Both the position numbers and the translations under genes were made by a program. Positions 35,029-42,603 of a stretch of DNA of 64,000 nucleotides are shown here, piece after piece. The notes under the pieces were generated by a model that made no database searches, had not been told where the DNA came from, and saw only the letters and a list, made by a program, of their open reading frames with translations. This stretch comes from Phycisphaerales bacterium (GTDB taxonomy: Bacteria; Planctomycetota; Phycisphaerae; Phycisphaerales; UBA5793), in the NCBI GenBank assembly GCA_020852515.1, contig JADZAS010000021.1, positions 62,001 to 126,000 on the forward strand, read 5' to 3'. Every line of letters starts with the position of its first letter. Positions within the stretch are counted from its first letter, which is position 1.

Positions 35029-35070
35029 GTAGCCACGGGTGGAGCGATGCGAAGCGAGCGAAACCCGTGG
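35029..35070 (+). repeat. GTAG-footed hairpin (third palindrome type), single copy here
   Basis: GTAG at 35029-35032 directly precedes CCACGGGT (35033-35040), which pairs perfectly with ACCCGTGG (35063-35070) across GGAGCGATGCGAAGCGAGCGAA-type interior sequence (22 bases). It lies between the GlmU-like gene and the nuclease-like gene. It looks like the dispersed hairpins common in planctomycete genomes. There is no U-tract, so a terminator role is less likely. Confidence 0.5.
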
Positions 35071-35120
35071 AAGCCATTCTTATTAAGCGGAGCCCCGGCA
35101 GGGGCGAAAGAAGCGCACGA

Positions 35121-36266
35121 ATGAGCGAGACGGGCAACACTGTGGAGAGTTCGACTCACGGCGGAGGACGCATCGAAGGTATTGCCGAGCGCCTTCAGCG
35201 CAACGTCTCCTCCCAGAACTACGTTTATGCCGTCGGGTACTCGCTGGAGCGCGTCCACAGCGGGACTCTTGCCGCGTGTCTGCGAGCTGATGACGAGTGC
35301 AGCAAGGCGATTGGAGCCGCCCTCTGGAATTGGCCGGACGGCAGTGGCCTGCATCCCCATCAGATCAGTCATGTCGAGGTTCAGCACGAGTTCAAGTTGG
35401 CGCCGGGGTGTGTGACAGACTTAGTCGTGACATTACACGCGGAAGGAACCACACGGCGAATTGTGATGGAGTACAAGGTGGATGGCACAGGCGGCCACGA
35501 AGATCAGTGCCTTCGCACATCGCGCCATTCTCAGGCGGCCGACAGGGTATATTTCGTAACCCTTGGGGGAGCGGAGTTTCTTGACGGGCCAGACAGATGG
35601 AAAGGCGAAGGCCACCGCGCAGTGCACTTCCGCTTGAACCACATGGTCGAATTGCTTCAGCCACAGTGTCTCCGTCGCGCGCTCCTTCCAGCATATCTGG
35701 AGGCGCTTCACGATGAGCAGCTTCGGCGCGAACATTGCTTCGCACTCGCCCAATTGGCTGAGAGCAACAGCCGATGTGCGAGTAAGCTCGGCTACCGTAG
35801 ATTTGATTGGTGGTATGCGGCCTATGAGCACTTGCGAAACTGGCTGCCGGCGGCGGAGCAGAACCATTGGTCCATTTGGAGCGGCACAAATAACGCAGTG
35901 ATGAACTGGCGGCTTGGGTTCGACGGACCGCAACGAGATTGTGGTGGTATCGATGGTACAGGGAGTCTGTACATCGAAGTGCGCAATGATAGACTGGTTG
36001 GATGCGTTGCTTGGAGTGAACAGGCGCGAAGAGATTCGGCGCGAGCAAAGACACTTGTGAGCATCATCAGGCCCCTATTGAGTGATTTGCCAGGCGACTG
36101 GACGCCGGTGTCAAGAGTTGCCGCGCCCAACCTCTATGGCACTTGGGGTGCGACGAAAGTATCGCTCAGCGCGGAGGGGGCGGCATATCTCTCTCAATTT
36201 GCCAATGAGCACTTTCCCCGATTCTGCAAACGCGTGCGCAAGGCAGTCGCAGACAGACATGACTAA
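35121..36266 (+). CDS. PD-(D/E)XK nuclease superfamily protein, orphan, unknown function
   Basis: 381 residues from the ATG at 35121. The first 170 residues match the restriction-endonuclease-like pattern: LERVHSGTLAACL, then HEFKLAPGCVTDLVV (E90, D100), IVMEYKVDG (E117, K119) and HEDQCLRTSRHSQAADRVYFVT (conserved Gln plus strand). D100...E117-X-K119 forms the expected catalytic core. The C-terminal 200 residues, with repeated Trp (FDWWYAAYEHLRNWL, WSIWSGTNNAVMNWRLGF), are unfamiliar. No methyltransferase, helicase or toxin partner is adjacent. Base composition is visibly less GC-rich than polA and the GlmU-like gene, suggesting later acquisition. It overlaps the polA start by 8 bases. Function unknown; a defence role is possible but unsupported. 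Confidence 0.65.
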   Translation: MSETGNTVESSTHGGGRIEGIAERLQRNVSSQNYVYAVGYSLERVHSGTLAACLRADDECSKAIGAALWNWPDGSGLHPHQISHVEVQHEFKLAPGCVTDLVVTLHAEGTTRRIVMEYKVDGTGGHEDQCLRTSRHSQAADRVYFVTLGGAEFLDGPDRWKGEGHRAVHFRLNHMVELLQPQCLRRALLPAYLEALHDEQLRREHCFALAQLAESNSRCASKLGYRRFDWWYAAYEHLRNWLPAAEQNHWSIWSGTNNAVMNWRLGFDGPQRDCGGIDGTGSLYIEVRNDRLVGCVAWSEQARRDSARAKTLVSIIRPLLSDLPGDWTPVSRVAAPNLYGTWGATKVSLSAEGAAYLSQFANEHFPRFCKRVRKAVADRHD

Positions 36267-39114
36267 GACCCTCTACATCATCGACTACTTCGCGCAGCTC
36301 TTTCGTGCCTACCACGCCATCCGCACCGGCATGAGTTCGCCCGTCACGAAAGAGCCGACCAACGCGACGTTCGGCTATGTCGGCATGCTCCTCAAGGTGC
36401 TGCGCGAGTACAAGCCCGACTACCTCATCGTGGCGATGGACAAGTCCGGCGATCGCGAGACGTTTCGCTCAACGATCTACCCGGAGTACAAGGCCAATCG
36501 CGAGCCGCCGCCGCTGGACTTCCGCCCGCAGGCGAGCCGCTGCATCGAACTCACCGAGATGCTCGGCATTCCAGTCTTCGGCGTCGAGACGTTCGAAGCC
36601 GATGATGTCATCGCCTCGCTTGTGACGCACCTGCGCGCCGAGCAGCCGGATCTGCACATCCGCATCGTGTCCAAGGACAAGGATCTTGAGCAGTTGCTCG
36701 ATGATCACGTGGCGATCGCCGACGTGCACAAGGACGAACTCATCACCGTCGAGACGCTGCTGGACAAGAAGGGCATCACGCCGGCCCAGGTCATCGACAT
36801 GCTCGCGCTTATGGGCGACACGGTGGACAACGTGCCGGGCGTCAAGGGCATCGGCCCCAAGACCGCGGCCCAGCTCATCCACGAGTACGGCACGCTCGAC
36901 AACCTGCTGGCCAACCTCGAAGAGATCAAGGGCAAGCGGCGCGAGAACATCGAGGCGGCCCGTGAAATGCTGCCCATGAGCCGCGAACTGGTCACGCTGC
37001 GGCGCGATGTGCCGCTGGATATTGATCTCGATCGCGCCGCGGTGCGCGTCGAGGCGATTCCGGTGCAGCAGGTGCTTGCCGCATTCAAGGAACTCGGCTT
37101 CAACCGGCTGCAGGATGAATTGCGCGCGGTGGTGGGGGGTGCGGAGGCTGAGGAGGCAGCGCCTGCCGCGAAGGCGCCGCCCAAAGCGCCTGCCGCCGAG
37201 CCCGGCGGGCTCTTCTCGCACCTGGTCGATGAAGAGCGCTCCGACCACCAGGCCCGGCGCGAGACCAAGCGCGGCAAGTATGAATGCGTGCGCACTCTCA
37301 AACAACTCGATGAAGTGATCAAGCGCCTCGCGAGCGCGCCGATCATCTCCATCGACACCGAGACGACCGGAATCGACCCCATGCGCGCTCAACTCTGCGG
37401 CGTCTGCCTGAGCATCGAGGCCGGCAGCGGCTGGTACATCCCGGTGCGCTCGCCCGAGCCGGGTACGCATCTTGATGCTGCGATGGTGCTGGAGCGCCTG
37501 CGGCCGATTCTTGTCGATCCGAGCAAGCCCAAGTGCGGGCACAACATCAAGTACGACTGGATCATCTTCCGCCAGGCGGGGATCGAACTGCGCGGCATGG
37601 CGGTGGACACGATGATCGCCAGTTACGTCGTCGATTCGAGCCGGCCCAGCCACGGCCTCGACCCGCTCGCGCAGGCGCTGCTGCACTACCACTGCATCCC
37701 CATTTCCGATCTCATCGGCCACGCCGCGCGCGGCAAGCCGCAGAAGTGCTTTGACGAAGTGCCGCTCGAGCTCGCAACCGAATACGCCGCGGAAGATGCG
37801 GATGTGACGCTGCGCCTCTGGGAGTGCTTCGAACCGCAACTGGCGGCGATGAAACTTCGCAAACTCTTCGACGAGGTCGAGATGCCCCTCGTTGAAGTCC
37901 TCGCGGCGATGGAGCACAGCGGCATCCGTGTCGATCCCGACATTCTCGACCAGCAGCGCCAACTGCTGGCAAAGCGCATCGACAGCCTGCGGCAGAGCCT
38001 GATCGACGCCGCGCCGCACGCGTTCAACCCCGATTCTCCCAAGCAACTCGCCGCGGCCCTGTTCAACGCTTCGACGGCTGATCCGCCGGGCCTCGGTCTC
38101 AAGATCCTCAAGAAGGGCAAGACCGGCCCATCGACCGACATCGAGGTGCTCGAGAAACTCGCGGCCGACCCGAACATCGACAGCCCGATCCCGCAACTCA
38201 TCGTCGAATACCGCCAGTTGACCAAACTCGTCAACACGTACCTCGTCGCGCTCAAGGAGTGCATCAGTCCCGACACCGGCCGCATCCACGCGTCGTTCAA
38301 CCAGACCGTCGCGGCGACGGGGCGATTGAGTTCGAGCGATCCGAACCTGCAGAACATTCCGATCCGCACCGATGTAGGCCGGCAGATCCGCGCTGCGTTT
38401 GTCGCGCCGCCGGCGTATCAACTCATCACGGCGGACTACTCGCAGATCGAGTTGCGGCTGCTGGCGCACCTGTCGCAGGATGAGGGGCTCATCGAGGCGT
38501 TCCGCAGCGATCAGGACATTCACACCGCAGTGGCGGCCTACGTGCACGGCGTCGAGCCGGGCAGCGTGACGCGCGAGCAGCGCAACAGCGCCAAGATGGT
38601 CAACTTCGGCATCATCTACGGCATCACCGCCTTCGGTCTCGCCCGCCGGCTGGGCCAGGGCGTGAGCAATGAGCAGGCCGCGCGGATCATCGCCGATTAC
38701 AAAGCCCGCTATCCGGGCATCGATGTCTTCCTGCAGGAGTGCGTGGCCAAGGCGCACCGGCTGGGATACGTCGAGACGATGCTCGGCCGCCGCCGCGCCG
38801 TGCCGCAGGTCACCTCGCGCAACCCCAACGAGAGGCAGCTGGGCGAGCGGATCGCGATCAACTCCGTAGTGCAGGGCAGCGCGGCCGATCTTATCAAACT
38901 CGCGATGATCGATCTCCACCGCCAGTTGCCCGCCAGGTTCCCCGCCGCGCGCATGCTCCTGCAGATCCACGATGAACTGGTGTTCGAGGTGCCGGAGCAG
39001 GATGTGCCGCGCGTCCTGCCGTTTGTGGTGGAGCGGATGGAGTCAGCGATGCAGTTGCGCGTGCCGTTGAAGGTTGAAGCGGCGGCAGCGGAGAATTGGT
39101 TGGAGGGGAAGTAG
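36259..39114 (+). CDS. polA: DNA polymerase I
   Basis: 951 residues from the ATG at 36259, inside the end of the nuclease-like gene. The N-terminal 5'-nuclease domain has DKSGDRETFRSTIYPEYKANR, FEADDVIASL and GDTVDNVPGVKGIGPKTA. A low-complexity Ala/Pro linker follows. The 3'-5' exonuclease keeps its acidic residues (SIDTETTGIDP, GHNIKYD, YAAEDAD), so proofreading should be active. The polymerase domain has TGRLSSSDPNLQNIPIR, DYSQIELRLLAHLS (motif A), RNSAKMVNFGIIYG (motif B, with Phe at the dideoxy-selectivity position) and LQIHDELVFEVP (motif C). It fills gaps in repair and Okazaki processing. Confidence 0.97.
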   Translation: MTKTLYIIDYFAQLFRAYHAIRTGMSSPVTKEPTNATFGYVGMLLKVLREYKPDYLIVAMDKSGDRETFRSTIYPEYKANREPPPLDFRPQASRCIELTEMLGIPVFGVETFEADDVIASLVTHLRAEQPDLHIRIVSKDKDLEQLLDDHVAIADVHKDELITVETLLDKKGITPAQVIDMLALMGDTVDNVPGVKGIGPKTAAQLIHEYGTLDNLLANLEEIKGKRRENIEAAREMLPMSRELVTLRRDVPLDIDLDRAAVRVEAIPVQQVLAAFKELGFNRLQDELRAVVGGAEAEEAAPAAKAPPKAPAAEPGGLFSHLVDEERSDHQARRETKRGKYECVRTLKQLDEVIKRLASAPIISIDTETTGIDPMRAQLCGVCLSIEAGSGWYIPVRSPEPGTHLDAAMVLERLRPILVDPSKPKCGHNIKYDWIIFRQAGIELRGMAVDTMIASYVVDSSRPSHGLDPLAQALLHYHCIPISDLIGHAARGKPQKCFDEVPLELATEYAAEDADVTLRLWECFEPQLAAMKLRKLFDEVEMPLVEVLAAMEHSGIRVDPDILDQQRQLLAKRIDSLRQSLIDAAPHAFNPDSPKQLAAALFNASTADPPGLGLKILKKGKTGPSTDIEVLEKLAADPNIDSPIPQLIVEYRQLTKLVNTYLVALKECISPDTGRIHASFNQTVAATGRLSSSDPNLQNIPIRTDVGRQIRAAFVAPPAYQLITADYSQIELRLLAHLSQDEGLIEAFRSDQDIHTAVAAYVHGVEPGSVTREQRNSAKMVNFGIIYGITAFGLARRLGQGVSNEQAARIIADYKARYPGIDVFLQECVAKAHRLGYVETMLGRRRAVPQVTSRNPNERQLGERIAINSVVQGSAADLIKLAMIDLHRQLPARFPAARMLLQIHDELVFEVPEQDVPRVLPFVVERMESAMQLRVPLKVEAAAAENWLEGK

Positions 39115-39142
39115 GGGCTGACTCGCGCCTGGGAGCAAGGCA

Positions 39143-40402
39143 ATGGCGACAGATGGTGCTCAACCCGACGTATCGAGGAGACGAAGCCGAACCTGGAACT
39201 TCGGCGTCAGTCGGCCATGGGCCGCAGGGGCTGCGGTGTTCTGCCTTCTCTTTGCAGTCGTCGGGCCCATGCTCATTCTTCTGTCGCCCGTCGGCGACGC
39301 GAACCGCATCGAGGCCGAGGGCGTCCAACCCGAAGACCCGGCTGCTGCCTACGTGGTGCGCATCGGCGGCTCTCTCTTCTTCTTCGTCGGAGGTGGAATC
39401 CTCGCTTACGCCTCGGCGCGAGGGGGATGCAGATATCAGTCTCTGACGATCGACGAAGATTTCGTCTCGATCGAGTATTCATTCCTGGGGCGATCCAGAC
39501 ACCAAAGGTACCGACGGAAGTACGTCGGAGATTTGCGCGTACACGAAGACGTCCCGGACACTTTGGAAGATGATGGGTACAACCCTGACAATGGAGGTTC
39601 GCTGGCATTTCAGTATGGAGCGAGCACCGTCTTCTTCGGACCGGAGGTTGATCGTCCCCGAGCGGAGACCATTCTGTCGCAGCTTCTGGAGTTCGCTCCC
39701 GAATTGTCGCGGCGCGCGCCCGTGGTAGAAGGGAATGAAATGCAAGCGTCAGGAGAATCGGGGGAGGATGGCTCTCTGTCTCCTACCGACGGCCGCTTCG
39801 TCCTCCAGCGAAATGCGGACGGACTGCGAGTCACCATTCCTGCGAGATCAAGTCAATTCGTGCAGTCGTTCATGTCTGCATGGCTACTGCTGTGGGCTGT
39901 CAGCCTGGGGGCCGCAGTGTACTTCCTGTGGCGGACCATCGCATCACTCAATGGAGGATCCAGCGCATCGAGTGACGACACCGATGCGCCTGCGGTCATC
40001 GCATTCCTGAGTATCTGGCTCTGCATTTGGATCCCAGGGGGACTGCTCTGCGTGTTCTCGTTCGTCTGGTCGCGCTGGGGAAGGCAGATCATCGAGATCA
40101 GCAATTCGGAAATCGTCGTGAGCAATCGTTCCCCGCTGTGGCGCTCTCAGCGGATCATTGATCGCCAAAAGTACGGCCCGATTTCGCTGCGCACGAGCCT
40201 CGGGTATTTCGAGAGCTTCACGACCGGCAACGATCGCGGCGACTCATCGTCGCGCGGGGGCTGGCTCGAGTGTCGATCGGGCTTTTCCAAGGAACACTTC
40301 GGCGCCGGCCTCACGCGGCGCGAGGCGGAGTATCTGCTCGTGCGATTGCAACGGATTGATCCAAGCCTGGTGGAGATCCCGCCTGCGGGCGATCCCCGTT
40401 GA
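39143..40402 (+). CDS. membrane protein of unknown function with internal duplication
   Basis: 419 residues; GGGAG lies upstream of the ATG. It has two TM pairs: about 26-48 and 70-91, then FVQSFMSAWLLLWAVSLGAAV and FLSIWLCIWIPGGLLCVFSF. Each pair is followed by a cytoplasmic beta-rich domain, and the two domains align: both contain an I(T/E)I strand, a basic YRRKY or DRQKYG stretch, and end with a similar helix (FFGPEVDRPRAETILSQLLE versus HFGAGLTRREAEYLLVRLQR). The protein therefore arose by tandem duplication of a two-helix plus PH-like unit. No function is recognised. GC is a little lower than in polA. Confidence 0.6.
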   Translation: MATDGAQPDVSRRRSRTWNFGVSRPWAAGAAVFCLLFAVVGPMLILLSPVGDANRIEAEGVQPEDPAAAYVVRIGGSLFFFVGGGILAYASARGGCRYQSLTIDEDFVSIEYSFLGRSRHQRYRRKYVGDLRVHEDVPDTLEDDGYNPDNGGSLAFQYGASTVFFGPEVDRPRAETILSQLLEFAPELSRRAPVVEGNEMQASGESGEDGSLSPTDGRFVLQRNADGLRVTIPARSSQFVQSFMSAWLLLWAVSLGAAVYFLWRTIASLNGGSSASSDDTDAPAVIAFLSIWLCIWIPGGLLCVFSFVWSRWGRQIIEISNSEIVVSNRSPLWRSQRIIDRQKYGPISLRTSLGYFESFTTGNDRGDSSSRGGWLECRSGFSKEHFGAGLTRREAEYLLVRLQRIDPSLVEIPPAGDPR

Positions 40403-40428
40403 CTGCCGATGTGTGCCGCGCCATGTGG

Positions 40429-40449
40429 GTAGGGTCCGCCGCGCGGACC
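40429..40449 (+). repeat. REP-like palindrome, family B, copy 1
   Basis: GTAG followed by a perfect 7-bp hairpin, GGTCCGC (40433-40439) and GCGGACC (40443-40449), loop of 3. Inverted copy at 40556-40576; third copy at 51490-51510. Confidence 0.75.
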
Positions 40450-40555
40450 GCGCGGTGGAGTGCGGCGGACAATTGTGTTGCACTCACGATGCACGTTTGG
40501 CATCGCTGATGCCACTTGGCCGTCCGGTGAATCGACGGGTCGATACCGCACCCGC

Positions 40556-40576
40556 GGTCCGCACGGCGGACCCTAC
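40556..40576 (-). repeat. REP-like palindrome, family B, copy 2, inverted
   Basis: On the minus strand it reads GTAGGGTCCGCCGTGCGGAC plus a final C, identical to the copy at 51490. With copy 1 it forms a head-to-head pair in the gap between the convergent duplicated membrane protein and DUF4349 genes. Confidence 0.78.
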
Positions 40577-40632
40577 GAGCTGTGATTGCAGTGGCAGGGG
40601 AGTGGATCTGCCTGATTGTCCAACACCCTCCC

Positions 40633-41877
40633 TCACGGACGGGGCTCGGATTGCGGCCTTGCTCGCAGCGTTCGGTACTTCCGCCATGCCGCCCACAGTG
40701 CGATTCCCGCGATCGACCACCAGATCAGGCCGCCGAGCAGTGTTGAGGCGATCCACGCGACCGAGTCGGCCAGACCGGTGATTCCCGATTCCCATGCGGC
40801 GCCCATGACCCTGGCGAAGTACGCGCCGATCCCGGTGTGCTCGGGTTCCGGTTCCGGCTGCCCCTCGTGGCGGATGATCACCAGCACCGTGGCCAGCGAG
40901 ACGAGATGCGACAGGTGCTGCTGCTGAGCGACGAGGCGCTCGATCTGTTCGCGCACCTGTCCGATGTTGCGACGGAGTTCGAGCACATCCTTGAGTTCGG
41001 CGTCCTTGCGCGATTCGAGTAGGTCGAGCAGTTCGGCTTCAACGCGCCGCTCGTTGCTCAGGCGTGCTTCGATGTCGACCGCCTGGGCGGTGACATCTTC
41101 GCCGCTGAGTTGCTGGGAGATGACTTCGCCTATGCCGCGCAGGGCATTGAGGACTTCGCTCACACGGCTCGCCGAGATGCGCAGCGTCAGGTCCGCCTGC
41201 ATCTGCTCGTCCTGGCCGGAGATGGCGGACTGCTCGATGTACTCGCCACCCGCCTCGCTCACGAGCATCTGCACCTTGACGAATGCAGCGCGCACGTCCC
41301 TGGTATGCAGTTCGACGGCGGCCTTGCGGACGACTTGGCGCGGCGCAGACGACTCACCCTGCGTCGGTGCCATGCTGGAAGCTACGCCGCCCCATTCGCT
41401 CTGGAACGGCGACAGACCGCCTTCGAGTCCGATCGTCCCGTTCTTGCCGGCGCCTTCAAAGCCCGCCGAGCGGTCGCGAACCGACTTGTCGAACGTCTGG
41501 CCGAGCACCGGAATGTCGCCAAGCATCGAATTCGCGGCCTGTGGCGGCCCCGCATCGCCTGGTGATTTGTATCGGTACGCACTGCCTTGCGTGACGAAAC
41601 CATCATTTATCGTGAACGAAGCGTCCCCAGATCGGCTCAGCGATTGGGCCAGCGCGAGCCACAGCACACCGCAGCCGACGATGAGCAGCGCCGCGACCTG
41701 AATCCACTGCCACTTCGCGCCAGACACCCGATCACACCAGGTGCGAAAGCGCATCGCGCGGGCCACGGTCGTGTGCGGATCCTCGAGCGCGCGGCGCCAC
41801 AATTCAGTTGCCGGACCGGTGTACTGCGTCATCGCCGCGAGGTCCTTTTCGAGTTGAGTGTGATCAGATTCCGTCAT
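40633..41877 (-). CDS. DUF4349 membrane protein, probable anti-sigma or stress-sensor partner
   Basis: 414 residues. About 55 cytoplasmic residues precede TM1 (WIQVAALLIVGCGVLWLALA). A Gly/Ser-rich stretch follows, then the DUF4349 domain: RKAAVELHTRDVRAAFVKV, SEAGGEYIEQSAISG, ISASRVSEVLNALRGIGEVI and a coiled coil (LELRRNIGQVREQIERLVAQ). A C-terminal TM region is LIWWSIAGIALWAAWRKY. Its ATG overlaps the sigma factor stop (ATGA), the standard arrangement for a sigma/anti-sigma pair. The N-terminal segment (EKDLAAMTQYTGPATELWRRAL) could bind the sigma factor, but no ZAS motif is seen. The regulatory role is inferred from position. Confidence 0.75.
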   Translation of the reverse strand: MTESDHTQLEKDLAAMTQYTGPATELWRRALEDPHTTVARAMRFRTWCDRVSGAKWQWIQVAALLIVGCGVLWLALAQSLSRSGDASFTINDGFVTQGSAYRYKSPGDAGPPQAANSMLGDIPVLGQTFDKSVRDRSAGFEGAGKNGTIGLEGGLSPFQSEWGGVASSMAPTQGESSAPRQVVRKAAVELHTRDVRAAFVKVQMLVSEAGGEYIEQSAISGQDEQMQADLTLRISASRVSEVLNALRGIGEVISQQLSGEDVTAQAVDIEARLSNERRVEAELLDLLESRKDAELKDVLELRRNIGQVREQIERLVAQQQHLSHLVSLATVLVIIRHEGQPEPEPEHTGIGAYFARVMGAAWESGITGLADSVAWIASTLLGGLIWWSIAGIALWAAWRKYRTLRARPQSEPRP

Positions 41878-42428
41878 GGGGCAACCTCGCTTTGGAGGCG
41901 TTGTCTCAGTTCATGGAGCGCGGCGTTCAGACGCGATTTGAGCGTGCCGACGGGGATGCCGAGCACATCAGCCGCGAACGTGTGAGTCAGGCCCTGCTGG
42001 TAGCAAAGCAGCAGCAGCGTGCGCGTGTTGGCCGGCAGGGCCATCAGCGCCTCGTTGAGGCGATGGCGACGATCAGCATCCTCCGCTCGGTTCGGATCCG
42101 CTCCAGGCAAAGTCGACTCATGGGCGAGCGCCAGCGGCCGCCCGTATCGTCTGCACTTCTGCTGCACGTCCTTGCAGCAGTTGATCGTGATTCGATACAG
42201 CCACGTCTTCACCGTTGACTCCCGTCGAAACTCCGAGCCGTGCCTGATGACGCGCACCCACGCGTCCTGCACGGCATCGCAGGCGAGCGACCGGTCCTGC
42301 CCGAGCAGGCCGCACGCCAGGCCGAGCATCATCGACTCGTACCGATGCGCGAGGTCACCGAGCGCGGCGTGGTTGCCCTCGGCAAAGTCCCCGAGCAGCT
42401 GCTCGTCGGTCTGGTCTTGTGTATTCAT
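41874..42428 (-). CDS. ECF-type RNA polymerase sigma factor
   Basis: 184 residues from the ATG at 42428. Region 2 has LAHRYESMMLGLACGLLG, DAVQDAWVRVIRHGSEFR and STVKTWLYRITINCCKD. Region 4 has LMALPANTRTLLLLCYQQG and FAADVLGIPVGTLKSRLNAA, ending in a helix-turn-helix. Extracytoplasmic-function sigma factors redirect RNA polymerase in response to envelope or other signals, usually held by a co-encoded anti-sigma. The next gene overlaps it and encodes a membrane protein that may play this part. Confidence 0.92.
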   Translation of the reverse strand: MNTQDQTDEQLLGDFAEGNHAALGDLAHRYESMMLGLACGLLGQDRSLACDAVQDAWVRVIRHGSEFRRESTVKTWLYRITINCCKDVQQKCRRYGRPLALAHESTLPGADPNRAEDADRRHRLNEALMALPANTRTLLLLCYQQGLTHTFAADVLGIPVGTLKSRLNAALHELRQRLQSEVAP

Positions 42429-42603
42429 GCGTCGCGTTGCCTGTACCCATTGGACTGCCGCCGGGTCCACGCGGTTCGGGAATCCATTGAATTGAGAACT
42501 ACATTTCTAACGGACAAGCCCGCCGCAACTTTGGCCAACCGTGGGGGGTACGATTGAATCTCTGCCAATCACCCTGCATGCGGCTCTGCCGCCGGGAGGA
42601 ATC

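Noticed and set aside
36469-38970. 833-residue open frame antisense to polA
   Set aside because: Same codon-bias shadow; polA on the plus strand has all catalytic motifs.
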